Assembly (NCBI RefSeq): GCF_927798175.1
Contig: NZ_CAKMMP010000012.1
Span: 27,446-91,445 of the forward strand
Length of the DNA: 64,000 nucleotides
Direction: 5' to 3'
Source of the DNA: Paenibacillus sp. JJ-223
Lineage (GTDB): Bacteria; Bacillota; Bacilli; Paenibacillales; Paenibacillaceae
The position numbers and the translations under genes were made by a program. The notes beneath the pieces are model-generated. The model searched no databases, was not told the DNA's origin, and was given only the letters and a program-made list of their open reading frames with translations. Positions 8,810 through 17,271 of this stretch are shown here, piece after piece; positions within the stretch are counted from its first letter, which is position 1; every line of letters begins with the position of its first letter.

Positions 8810-9651
8810 AGCAGCTCACTTCCTGTCATTTTAATAAAGATCTCACCCAGATTTGGCTCTTTCGTTTCCAAACGATCTATGAACCCTTGTTTCATCCAGT
8901 CTGCGATTAGATCAGCCGTTCCCTCATTGATCGGGAGCTCGTAAGCTTCTCCATTGATTAAGTCCACACAAAGTACGTTTTCCCGATGCTGTTTTTTAAG
9001 CTCCTTAGGCGAGCCGATGGTTTGGATTCGTCCTTGATGCAAAATCGCTACACGGTTGCATAGCCATTCTGCCTCAGCCATATCATGCGTGGTTAAAAAA
9101 ATCGTTGTGCCTTTCTCATTCAAGCTGCGTAAGCCTTTATAAATATGTGCCGAGTTTACCGGATCCAAAGCGGAGGTAGGCTCATCCAAAAATAACAATT
9201 CCGGCTCATGGATCACCGCGCATGCCAACATGACACGTTGGCGCATCCCTTTCGATAAGCGATTGACTTTCTTCTTGCGCTCTCCGCTTAAGTTTACAAA
9301 CTGCAGAACCATATCGACCGAGGATTTAGGAAGATCGTATAACTTACGATACAGCTCCAGATTTTCCTCAATCGTTAATCTCTCATACAGACCGCTGTTA
9401 TCCGTTAATATGCCAAAGCGCATCTTCTGTACAGACTGCTGCATCATCTCCGCTGGCTCGTTAAACACACTTGCCTGTCCGCTTGTCGGATGTAATTGCG
9501 CCGTCAAAATCTTGATTAATGTCGTTTTTCCCGAACCGCTCGGACCCAGGAAACCGAAAATTTCTCCTTTCGGAATGGAAAAGGACACGTCTGATAACGC
9601 ATCCTTATTTCCAAACCTTTTTCGAATATGTTCCACATGAATCACGTCCAT
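8806..9651 (-). CDS. ABC transporter ATP-binding protein
   Basis: 281 residues. Walker A is GPSGSGKTT (36-44), the signature region is LSKGMRQRV, Walker B is LLFLDEPTSALDP and the H-loop lies in TTHDMAEAE. It is a DrrA/CcmA-like exporter ATPase with a C-terminal domain after residue 215. I chose the ATG at 9649-9651: AAGGAAG lies eight bases upstream, whereas the in-frame GTG nine bases further upstream overlaps that site. It pairs with the permease that overlaps its stop codon. Confidence 0.93.
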   Translation of the reverse strand: MDVIHVEHIRKRFGNKDALSDVSFSIPKGEIFGFLGPSGSGKTTLIKILTAQLHPTSGQASVFNEPAEMMQQSVQKMRFGILTDNSGLYERLTIEENLELYRKLYDLPKSSVDMVLQFVNLSGERKKKVNRLSKGMRQRVMLACAVIHEPELLFLDEPTSALDPVNSAHIYKGLRSLNEKGTTIFLTTHDMAEAEWLCNRVAILHQGRIQTIGSPKELKKQHRENVLCVDLINGEAYELPINEGTADLIADWMKQGFIDRLETKEPNLGEIFIKMTGSELL

Positions 9652-9810
9652 GAACACCACTTCCTTAGCGTTGATGCCTTAAGCATATAAAGATGGCATG
9701 CCTTCAGCCATCAAAACCCGCCGAAATGTAGCTTTTATCGCCTGAATGGTACCCCGGAATGCTTGATCGGTTCGATTATTGCCCCGGAAATGATATAGGC
9801 TTACGAAGTG

Positions 9811-9829
9811 ATGTTTGCTTCGCAAACAT
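9811..9829 (-). terminator. Small hairpin just after the LytTR-regulator stop codon
   Basis: A perfect 7-bp stem (atgtttg / caaacat) sits one base after the stop of the regulator gene. There is no T-run, so it may be an mRNA-stabilising or attenuating hairpin in the 179-base gap before the ATPase gene rather than a full terminator. Confidence 0.4.
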
Positions 9830-9830
9830 T

Positions 9831-10766
9831 TCAAATGTTAAGCAGCGCTTTTAATTCCTGCAATTTGGAACGGGATAACGGAACCACCGCATCTTTACCT
9901 GTGTTTAAGCGCAAGCTGTAGCTATTTTTCGTCCATGTAATAATCTCTCTTACTTTTTGCAAGTTAACGATGTAGGATCGATGACACCTAAAAAATCCGA
10001 AATGGTTCAATCTCTGCTCAAGCTCGGTTAGCGTCAAAGCACAGGTATAACTTTCTCCATCTACATGTACAACAATCGAACCATCCATACTTTCGATGTA
10101 ATCGACTTCAGGCGGATCAAATAAAATCACTTTGTCATTTCTTTTCGTATAAATCTTTTGCAAAGTGATATTGGCTCGATCTTGTTCCTGTGCTTCCTGC
10201 TTATCCTCTTCCGAGTCCCGTATATCCAATGGATGAAAACCGAGCTCGTTCCATCGATAAATGGCGTCACAGGAAATCATGGCATCCTCTAAGTTCGAAG
10301 TTAACATTAAAATCTGCTTTTGTTTCGAAAGGTCATCCAAAATCCGTTTAAAATGACGACGGTCTTCTTCCTCCAAGTAAAAATAAGGTTCCTCCAGGAC
10401 AAGTGTAGGCTGATGCGCAAAAAAGACGCGCAGCAAGGTCACATACATCCTTTTCGATGAGCTTAAATCTTTGATTTTTACTTTTCGTTCTTCTTTTAAA
10501 GTAAAATAATCCAGTAACGAAGCAACACGCTCGCTGCTCTCCGATACTTGGATTAAAAAATGGATCAGTTCTTCCACCGTTAAACGTATGTATTCATTTT
10601 GCCCGGCTCGAAATATGTAATATTGGGAATGGTCCACGAGTTGATTGATGAAAAGCTGCTTTCGCTTCAAGTCCGTTATGATGCCAATCGCTTGGTCCGA
10701 TGCCATATTTAATTCGATCTTCGGTAAAAGTACTTTCCCATCATCATAGATTGGTTGAAATTGCAT
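9831..10766 (-). CDS. LytTR regulator fused to a degenerate ABC-ATPase-like domain
   Basis: 311 residues from the ATG at 10764-10766, which has GGAGG five bases upstream; an earlier in-frame TTG has no ribosome binding site. Residues 210-311 form a LytTR DNA-binding domain (FFRCHRSYIVN near 258-268). The first 180 residues resemble the distal half of an ABC ATPase: a signature-like LSSSKRMYVTLLR (101-113), a Walker-B-like TLVLEEPY (121-128) and a switch-like MLTSN (154-158), but no Walker A P-loop. The Walker B reads EEP rather than DEP. It therefore probably does not hydrolyse ATP alone and could sense or bind the partner ABC subunits. It is first in an operon with the ABC ATPase and permease. 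The regulatory link is inferred. Confidence 0.8.
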   Translation of the reverse strand: MQFQPIYDDGKVLLPKIELNMASDQAIGIITDLKRKQLFINQLVDHSQYYIFRAGQNEYIRLTVEELIHFLIQVSESSERVASLLDYFTLKEERKVKIKDLSSSKRMYVTLLRVFFAHQPTLVLEEPYFYLEEEDRRHFKRILDDLSKQKQILMLTSNLEDAMISCDAIYRWNELGFHPLDIRDSEEDKQEAQEQDRANITLQKIYTKRNDKVILFDPPEVDYIESMDGSIVVHVDGESYTCALTLTELEQRLNHFGFFRCHRSYIVNLQKVREIITWTKNSYSLRLNTGKDAVVPLSRSKLQELKALLNI

Positions 10767-11067
10767 GCCGTCCTCCAGGTCAGTGCCGTATAGGATATTC
10801 AAAACAATTATACTGTCGAAATCCTTTTTTGTCAGTTTCTATTAGAGAATCCAACAGCAAACATGTCATGGTAAGCATGAGACTCATACTTTAATCCATG
10901 ATTGCTTTAACGATCATCCCGGTCACCGACTTATCCCGAAAATAAGAAAAAAAGCCGTGCAAACTTTCACTTTAATGAATTCTAAGCCTTAGGTATAGTT
11001 GATTTTGAGGGATAACTGAATCGTTTGCAGGCGATTTCATCATATAACAAGGAAGGGGGAGTTCAGC

Positions 11068-12021
11068 GTGTTTGGAATACTGGGGATATCCGGTCTTTCG
11101 TTCTTGCTTGTAGCGTTTTTAACACCACTACTCATCTGGGGATTACGCAATCTGAAATTAACACAACCCATCCGGTCTGAATTACCCCCTGATCATCAAG
11201 CCAAGCAAGGGACACCACTGATGGCGGGTCTCATTTTACTTGTAGGCGTGGTAACATCTCTACAATTTCATCCTACACCATGGATGATTTTTTTGTGCAT
11301 GACGTTTCTCTTGTTCAGTTCTGTTGGTTTTATGGATGATCTCAAAAAGGCGGTGTGGCAAGATCCATCAGGCATATCCGGACGGACGAAACTTATGTTT
11401 CAATTCGCATTTACCGGAATTCTGCTGATCACTTTGTTCCATTCGTTTACGATGACGAGCGATATTTCGTTATTCCATGGTTTTCAACTACACTTGCCCG
11501 TTTATGTGTACATAGCGATCATGTTACTATTTGTGGTTGGATCAGCAAACGCAATCAATTTCACAGATGGTCTAGACGGGTTATTGATCAATGTTGCGAT
11601 CCCAACTTATTTTTTCTTTTTTCTAATATCAGACAAGCAGGAAGTACAAACATTTTCGCTTGTCATGATTGGTTGTCTGCTCGGATTATTTTTCTATAAT
11701 ATTTATCCAGCCAGAGCATTTATGGGGGATACCGGGTCACTAGCCATTGGAGGTTCACTCTCCATCCTAGCGGTAATTGAGAAGGTAGAAATATTAATAC
11801 CTATCCTGTTTTCCGTTTATTTGGCTGAACAATTTTCGGTCATCCTGCAGGTCTGGTATTATAAACGCACGAAATTGCGCCTATTCAAAATGGCTCCGAT
11901 TCATTATCATTTCAGCTTGAAGTACGGCTGGAGCGAGAATAGGATTGTCATCGTATTTGGTTTCATTTCTTGGGCCTCCGTTCTGATCTGTTGGTTGATT
12001 TGGAAATATGCCTTCTCATAA
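11068..12021 (+). CDS. MraY-type phospho-MurNAc-pentapeptide transferase paralogue
   Basis: 317 residues with about ten membrane segments. It has the polyprenyl-phosphate phosphotransferase signatures: HQAKQGTPLMAG (43-54), the Asp pair GFMDD (90-91), NFTDGLDG (164-171) and MGDTGS (219-224). MraY attaches phospho-MurNAc-pentapeptide to undecaprenyl phosphate to give lipid I. The late motif is HYH (279-281) where canonical MraY has HHH. The gene stands alone, far from any mur cluster, so it is probably a second copy or a specialised paralogue. The start is GTG with GGGGGAG six bases upstream. A TagO/WecA-type role is less likely because the HxHxxxxxGxxE end and TPxMGG-like motif are MraY-like. 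Confidence 0.82.
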   Translation: MFGILGISGLSFLLVAFLTPLLIWGLRNLKLTQPIRSELPPDHQAKQGTPLMAGLILLVGVVTSLQFHPTPWMIFLCMTFLLFSSVGFMDDLKKAVWQDPSGISGRTKLMFQFAFTGILLITLFHSFTMTSDISLFHGFQLHLPVYVYIAIMLLFVVGSANAINFTDGLDGLLINVAIPTYFFFFLISDKQEVQTFSLVMIGCLLGLFFYNIYPARAFMGDTGSLAIGGSLSILAVIEKVEILIPILFSVYLAEQFSVILQVWYYKRTKLRLFKMAPIHYHFSLKYGWSENRIVIVFGFISWASVLICWLIWKYAFS

Positions 12022-12043
12022 AAAAGCCCTTTAAAAAGGGGCT
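12022..12043 (+). terminator. Weak hairpin after the MraY paralogue
   Basis: The stop is followed by agccctttaaaaaggggct, an 8-bp imperfect stem without a T-run. Its right arm runs into the left end of the repeat at 12042, so the element may have inserted at or near a former terminator. Confidence 0.45.
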
Positions 12044-12238
12044 ATATAAGTTGAACTAATGATTATTACACAGAGTCACTACGTGGTCAGAACCATCTTC
12101 CGATCGCTGTTATCCCCAGATTTTTTTGAACCCCCTTTGTTCAAGGGGAAAATCCGGTGATAAAGGCGAACGCTCCGCTTCTCCAGATTCTTTCTGCCCT
12201 CTCCGTTAACGTGTAAATGTCTAGTTCAACATATATAG
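12042..12238 (+). repeat. MITE-like intergenic repeat, copy 2
   Basis: 197 bp bounded by inverted repeats ctatataagttgaacta (12042-12058) and tagttcaacatatatag (12222-12238). The interior matches copy 1 (808-1036) along its length: ttacacagagtcactacg, gtcagaaccatcttccgatc, a stem-loop around ccccagatttt...aaaatccgg, and ctccagattctttctgccct. It sits between the convergent MraY paralogue and methionine aminopeptidase genes. Confidence 0.85.
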
Positions 12239-12293
12239 CATCAAAAACCCGTCAGAATCATTTCTGGCGGGTTTTGATGTAGTATTTAGTGGA

Positions 12294-13169
12294 TTACCAA
12301 GCCAACACTTCACAGCCATCAGGAGTAACCAAAACCATGCTTTCACACTGTGCGGAGGGTTTTTGGTCTGTCGTATACATCGTCCATCCATCCTGCTTGC
12401 TCGTATATACTTTGGCGCTTCCTACATTCAGGGCTGGTTCTATCGTAAAAATAAGACCTGGTACTAATAACATGCCTGTATTAGCTCTGCCAACATGTCC
12501 CACCCATGGCTCCTCATGCAGCTGCAAGCCGATGCCATGCCCTCCGAGTTCCCTCACCACGGAATAGCCTTGATGTTTTGCATGTTCGTTGATGACATGC
12601 CCGATATCACCAAGGAATCCCCATGGCTTCACGGCCTGTATTCCCAATTCCATACACTCTTTCGTGGTTTGCACAAGCCTCTGTTTCTCGGGGGATACGG
12701 CACCGACACAAAACATGCGAGAGGAATCGGAATAAAAGCCATGATATAAGGTAGATACATCAATATTTACGATATCCCCATCCTTTAACACCATTTTATC
12801 TGAAGGAATGCCATGGCATACAACGTCATTGACCGATACGCAAACGCTCTTGGGATATCCGTTGAAATTTAATTGTGCCGGCGTGCCGCCCAGTTCGATC
12901 GTTTTTTCGTGAATCAGTCGATTGATTTCTTCGGTATGGATGCCGCTCTTCACAAAATCGCCGATATAATCCAGAATAGCCGTATTGATCTTGCCGCTTT
13001 CCCGAATGCCATGGATTTGGGATACGGATTTCAGTAAATGGCGAGCGGGAACTTTGTATCCTTTTAGAGCATAACTAGTCATCCGATCTTCAATCTGGGC
13101 ATGGCATTTCTTGTATTTCAGTCCACTTTCGCACCAGCACGGATTATTTCTGCCGATTTCATCCATCAT
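12294..13169 (-). CDS. map: Type I methionine aminopeptidase with N-terminal SEC-C zinc motif
   Basis: 291 residues. It removes the initiator methionine from new proteins. The N-terminus carries a SEC-C metal-binding motif (Cys11, Cys13, Cys22, His23) thought to aid ribosome contact in this subclass. The five metal ligands of the pita-bread fold are all present: Asp137, Asp148, His211 (GGHGIG), Glu244 (TIEP) and Glu276 (QCESM). The ATG at 13169 follows AGGGAG by seven bases; ATG 13166 is next to it. Bacillota usually have a shorter map in the ribosomal-protein operon, so this is probably an extra copy. Confidence 0.93.
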   Translation of the reverse strand: MMDEIGRNNPCWCESGLKYKKCHAQIEDRMTSYALKGYKVPARHLLKSVSQIHGIRESGKINTAILDYIGDFVKSGIHTEEINRLIHEKTIELGGTPAQLNFNGYPKSVCVSVNDVVCHGIPSDKMVLKDGDIVNIDVSTLYHGFYSDSSRMFCVGAVSPEKQRLVQTTKECMELGIQAVKPWGFLGDIGHVINEHAKHQGYSVVRELGGHGIGLQLHEEPWVGHVGRANTGMLLVPGLIFTIEPALNVGSAKVYTSKQDGWTMYTTDQKPSAQCESMVLVTPDGCEVLAW

Positions 13170-13215
13170 TCTTAAACTCCCTGATCTATAATTTAGGAGT
13201 GAGTGAATTACTGGT

Positions 13216-13551
13216 TTAACATTTATTCTGTTTATAGCGTTCCCGGTATTGCGTCGGCGTGCATTTGTATACTTTAATGAAGGCTCTTGCCAGAGCTTCT
13301 GGTGACGAGTAATTGCACCTTAGTGCCACATCCAATATTTTATCCTCGGTCGAAATGAGCAGTTGTTCCGCGCAAAGCAGCTTTCGTTTAGCCAAGTACT
13401 GTTTGTAAGTGACTCCAGTAAATTCGCGAAATTTGGAGGAACAGTAGTACGGAGAATAGCCTACATATGAGGACATGTTCTCCAATGACGGGTTCTGCAT
13501 GACGTTATCGTCGACCCATTTAACCATCGATTCCATCGTTTGAATTGACAT
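13216..13551 (-). CDS. Small AraC-family HTH protein
   Basis: 111 residues, essentially only the double helix-turn-helix AraC/XylS DNA-binding domain (ENMSSYVGYSPYYCSSKFRE and a second helix unit near ALRCNYSSPEALARAF). There is no ligand-binding domain, as in MarA/SoxS-type regulators, whose activity is set by their level. I prefer the ATG at 13549-13551 because GGGGAGTGAGG lies just upstream; an earlier ATG at 13572 lacks a site. Target unknown. The 3' neighbour, map, starts 46 bases further on. Confidence 0.8.
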   Translation of the reverse strand: MSIQTMESMVKWVDDNVMQNPSLENMSSYVGYSPYYCSSKFREFTGVTYKQYLAKRKLLCAEQLLISTEDKILDVALRCNYSSPEALARAFIKVYKCTPTQYRERYKQNKC

Positions 13552-13650
13552 TTCCCTCACTCCCCAACTCATTATATCAACGGGTTTAGCCAGTTTCCTG
13601 ATCTAAGTTGCAATAATGATATCGCGGGCAGTTTTTGGCATGCCAGCACC

Positions 13651-13944
13651 TCAGCCCTTTGGCACTCCGTTTCGCTTCCTCATGCGAAGGGCCAGGATCA
13701 GGCTCATTAACGGAAATAATACTCCTGTAGAGGTGACCAAATTTCTCCACTCCCCATACATGAGCACTTGCACAACCTGAACAATGATCACTCCAAACAA
13801 AATGATTAGCAAAATTTGATACGCATCCAGCTGACGTTTGAACGCTTTTTTTGAAATGAATGGAATTAGATAATAACCAGCGAGAGCATAGAACCCAAAC
13901 ATCACGAAAATGCCAGCAAACGCCAAAATCGTCATCATGTCCAT
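13651..13944 (-). CDS. Small membrane protein of unknown function
   Basis: 97 residues with three predicted membrane segments (about 5-29, 42-62 and 71-87) and a basic C-terminus (RMRKRNG). The ATG at 13942-13944 has an excellent GGAGGAGG site seven bases upstream, which supports this start over longer versions of the frame. I do not recognise a family. It lies between lacZ and the small AraC gene on the same strand. Confidence 0.65.
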   Translation of the reverse strand: MDMMTILAFAGIFVMFGFYALAGYYLIPFISKKAFKRQLDAYQILLIILFGVIIVQVVQVLMYGEWRNLVTSTGVLFPLMSLILALRMRKRNGVPKG

Positions 13945-14004
13945 TTCCCATCCTCCTCCCGGTGTATTCCACCTCTTGATAATAACGGTTTCATGGTTTA
14001 CAAC

Positions 14005-14035
14005 AAAAACAGAGGCCTCCGTACCGGAGACCCCT
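14005..14035 (-). terminator. Rho-independent terminator of lacZ
   Basis: On the minus strand a GC-rich stem (cagggg-tctccg pairing with cggagg-cctctg around a short loop) is followed by TTTTTG. It is 43 bases past the lacZ stop. Confidence 0.85.
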
Positions 14036-14077
14036 GCTGTCAAAAGCCTTTTTCATTGCCGACTTCCCAAAACCGAA

Positions 14078-17000
14078 TTACAATGCCCGAATGACAAACT
14101 CGAATTGAAGCTCGCCGTCCGACGGGATGCGGTATTCCGGATGCACCGGAGCGCCCCAGCTGTCATCGCCGCCGACGCCCATTTGTTTGCCCGCCACCGT
14201 TACAACCGTGTAGTGGACTGGTGGCAGTTCATAGGCATGCTGCGCGTTCTCCAGCTCAAAAGCCGTATACGGCGACACGTTTAGCTCGATTGGAGCCGAA
14301 GCCGCCTCGATGCGGAAACCGCGTCCGGCCGCATCCGTCAGCTTCGCCCAACGTACGCCGGTACGGTTGCCGGACTCTTGAGGCACAAGGTAAGGCGCTA
14401 CCGTGTCGGCGACAGAGCTTTCGTGGATGCCTAGGCGGGCACCGAAAGCACGGTCCGCATAGTTTTCCTCAGGCCCCAATGCCAGCCACTGTACACGGTC
14501 GAACTCAGGCGATGTTTTGAATGACAGAGCGTGGATCGGAAGATCCGGCAATCCCGCTGTTCCTTGATAGGTGTTCTGTACAAGAACGCTGCCATCCGCG
14601 CGAACCGTATACGCAACCTTTGCTTTAACTTCAGTGGAAATATTCAGCTTATACGTAAATTCGATCCGGTACTCACCCTGCTGTTGCTCGGCTTTCCATT
14701 CGATGCATTTCGGCAGCAGGCTTGCCGCATACCATGCCCCAAGCTCAAAGCCCATGGACGTTCCTTTATCGTTATCCGTCGTTGCACGCCAGAAGAGCGG
14801 TGCAGGCATTTGGGCAATCGTCTCTTGACCGGAGAACTTCAGCGACACCAGCGTTCCGAACGCTTTGGAGAACAACACATGGGTGCTTCCTGCACGAACC
14901 CCGATGTTGACATCGCCTTCAACCACTTGAATAGCGTTCACTTGATTCAGATCAGTGGTTACCGACGCCCCTTCAGCGGCTTCCTGCGTAAACACGAATT
15001 GACCAAATGCCACTTCGTCCCCTTTTTCCGCCCACAGCGTGGATTCACGAAGCACGAACGCCGTATTGACGGCATATTCGCCCGGCGCAAGCTGCTCGGT
15101 AGCGAGCGGAAGCTCCACGAACGCTTCCTCTCCCGGAGCAACGGCTGCTTCCAATGTTCCGCTTAATACGGTTACGCCTTCGCGCTCCAGGCTGTACGTT
15201 AGCGCATATTGCGATGTATTCGCGAACAGATTGCCATTGACGATGCGCACGCCGCCGCGGTCCGGGAACAATTTGATGTTCTGGTACAGGAACTTGACTT
15301 CTTGCATTTTTGCGGTGACTTGACGGTTCGCATACACGATGCCGTCCCCGCAGAACGAATAGTCCGACGGGCGGTCTCCGAAATCGCCGCCATAGGCCAG
15401 AAACGGCTTGCCGTAACGATCCTTTTTGTAAATGGCCTGATCGATGTAATCCCAGATGAATCCGCCTTGATACATCGGGTACTTGTCTTCAAGTTCCGTG
15501 TATTTGTGCATGCCGCCGATCGAGTTGCCCATTGCATGCATGTATTCGCAGCTGATATAAGGCTTCTCCGGATTGTCGTTCAAATAGGCTTCGATATCCG
15601 CAGGTTTGGCATACATGCGCGACTCCATGTCGCTCGTGTCATTGAAGCGGCGGTCATGGAAAACGCCTTCGTAATGGACCAGCCGGGTCGGATCATACGT
15701 TCTGAAGTACTCCGAAACCTTGAAGATCACTTCGCCGCCATGGGATTCGTTGCCGCAAGACCAGATCAGGATGGATGGATGGTTTTTGTCCCGCTCTACC
15801 ATGGATACGGCACGATCCATGACGATATCCAACCATTCCGGCCGGTCGCCGGGAATCACCCATGATGGCTCGACGGCACCGAGCTTTTGCCAGGATCCAT
15901 GCGTTTCAAGATTCATTTCGTCGATCACATACACACCGTATTCATCACACAGCTCGTACCACAAACTTTGGTTCGGGTAGTGGGAGGTACGCACCGCATT
16001 CATGTTGTTTTGCTTGATGGTCCGAATGTCCCACAGCATGTCTTCCTTGGTGATGGCCCGGCCGCGATGCGGGTTGAACTCATGACGGTTCACGCCTTTG
16101 AAGACGATTCGTTTGCCGTTGATGTGCATCACCTTGTCGATCATTTCGAATACGCGGAAGCCGACGGCTTGAGGCACCACTTCAACGAGTTCCCCGGCCG
16201 AGTCGTATACACGCAGGTATAAACGATACAAGTAAGGAATTTCCGCACTCCACAGGTTTACCTCACCGACTTCTTTGCGTACGGAAGCCTGGCCATCTTG
16301 TACATTCACGCCAAACGTTTGAACCACATTTCCCTGTGCGTCGCGCAATTCAGCCTCCACGCGAGCGCCTGCAGCCGCTGCTCCCTCAAGCTTCAGGTCC
16401 AGCTGCAGCGTACCTTTCGAATAGGATGCATCGAGGTCTGTGCGCACGCGAACATCCCGGATATGCGCAGCTGGAACCGTGTACAGGTACACTTCGCGGA
16501 AAATGCCAGAGAAACGCCAGAAATCCTGATCTTCCAGCCAGCTTCCTGTACTCCGTTGGTACACTTCGACGGCCAGTTTGTTCTCGCCCTCTTGGAGGAA
16601 TGGCGTCAGGTCAAAATCGGATGGCGTAAAACTATCTTCGCCGTAACCGACAAAGTGGCCATTTAACCAAACGTAAAAAGCCGACTCCACGCCTTGGAAC
16701 GAAATATATACAGGGCTGTTTCCCCAACCTGGCGGCAGGTGGAACGTCCGGATGTAGCTGCCCACCGCATTGTTGTCTTCCGGTAGAGCCGGTGGACGCA
16801 ATTCATTCAAGCCGTCCCATGGGTATTGGGTGTTCACGTATTGAATTTGGCCGTAGCCTTGCAGCTGGATATGTCCGGGTACTTCAATGTCATCCCATCC
16901 ATCGCTGGAGAAATCGGCTGCATAGAAATGCTCCGGACGGCAATCCGGACGAACCGCGTAGTTGAACTTCCACATGCCGTTCAGGCTGTAGCGCATGTCC

Positions 17001-17128
17001 ATTTCATCCGACTTCAATGCCTCTTCCATTGTTCGATAATATCGATGGTCCGAATAAGCCTTCAAACGGTTTACCTCGAATACGCTTACATCGCCGAGCC
17101 ATTTCAAATCTGCCTTTGCTGCTTTCAT
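14078..17128 (-). CDS. lacZ: Beta-galactosidase, GH2 (LacZ type)
   Basis: 1016 residues, close to E. coli LacZ (about 1023). It has the N-terminal jelly roll, immunoglobulin-like domains, the TIM barrel and the C-terminal small-chain domain. The acid/base is Glu461 in WSCGNESHGG and the nucleophile is Glu528 in ISCEYMHAMGNS. No secretion signal is present, so it acts in the cytoplasm on imported galactosides. It is the last gene after a sugar-binding protein and two permeases, 143 bases downstream with a hairpin between, so it is probably expressed from the transporter promoter with attenuation. The ATG has a purine-rich GAGAGGGAGAGAG site upstream. Confidence 0.97.
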   Translation of the reverse strand: MKAAKADLKWLGDVSVFEVNRLKAYSDHRYYRTMEEALKSDEMDMRYSLNGMWKFNYAVRPDCRPEHFYAADFSSDGWDDIEVPGHIQLQGYGQIQYVNTQYPWDGLNELRPPALPEDNNAVGSYIRTFHLPPGWGNSPVYISFQGVESAFYVWLNGHFVGYGEDSFTPSDFDLTPFLQEGENKLAVEVYQRSTGSWLEDQDFWRFSGIFREVYLYTVPAAHIRDVRVRTDLDASYSKGTLQLDLKLEGAAAAGARVEAELRDAQGNVVQTFGVNVQDGQASVRKEVGEVNLWSAEIPYLYRLYLRVYDSAGELVEVVPQAVGFRVFEMIDKVMHINGKRIVFKGVNRHEFNPHRGRAITKEDMLWDIRTIKQNNMNAVRTSHYPNQSLWYELCDEYGVYVIDEMNLETHGSWQKLGAVEPSWVIPGDRPEWLDIVMDRAVSMVERDKNHPSILIWSCGNESHGGEVIFKVSEYFRTYDPTRLVHYEGVFHDRRFNDTSDMESRMYAKPADIEAYLNDNPEKPYISCEYMHAMGNSIGGMHKYTELEDKYPMYQGGFIWDYIDQAIYKKDRYGKPFLAYGGDFGDRPSDYSFCGDGIVYANRQVTAKMQEVKFLYQNIKLFPDRGGVRIVNGNLFANTSQYALTYSLEREGVTVLSGTLEAAVAPGEEAFVELPLATEQLAPGEYAVNTAFVLRESTLWAEKGDEVAFGQFVFTQEAAEGASVTTDLNQVNAIQVVEGDVNIGVRAGSTHVLFSKAFGTLVSLKFSGQETIAQMPAPLFWRATTDNDKGTSMGFELGAWYAASLLPKCIEWKAEQQQGEYRIEFTYKLNISTEVKAKVAYTVRADGSVLVQNTYQGTAGLPDLPIHALSFKTSPEFDRVQWLALGPEENYADRAFGARLGIHESSVADTVAPYLVPQESGNRTGVRWAKLTDAAGRGFRIEAASAPIELNVSPYTAFELENAQHAYELPPVHYTVVTVAGKQMGVGGDDSWGAPVHPEYRIPSDGELQFEFVIRAL

Positions 17129-17198
17129 CGACTCTCTCCCTCTCCATCTTTTGAACTTATTAAATGTTTGGAACGATAATCCTTACATGCAAACAGAA

Positions 17199-17228
17199 AG
17201 GCAGAGAAACGCCATAGGTGGCGTTCTC
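17199..17228 (-). terminator. Hairpin between the transporter genes and lacZ
   Basis: On the minus strand gagaacgcc pairs with ggcgtttctc around a six-base loop, then a T-rich stretch (TGCCTTTCTGTTT) follows. It may be a partial terminator that lowers lacZ expression relative to the transporter. Confidence 0.6.
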
Positions 17229-17271
17229 CCCTCTCTCTGCAATCTTGGAAGCGGTTGCTGCCACGATACCA

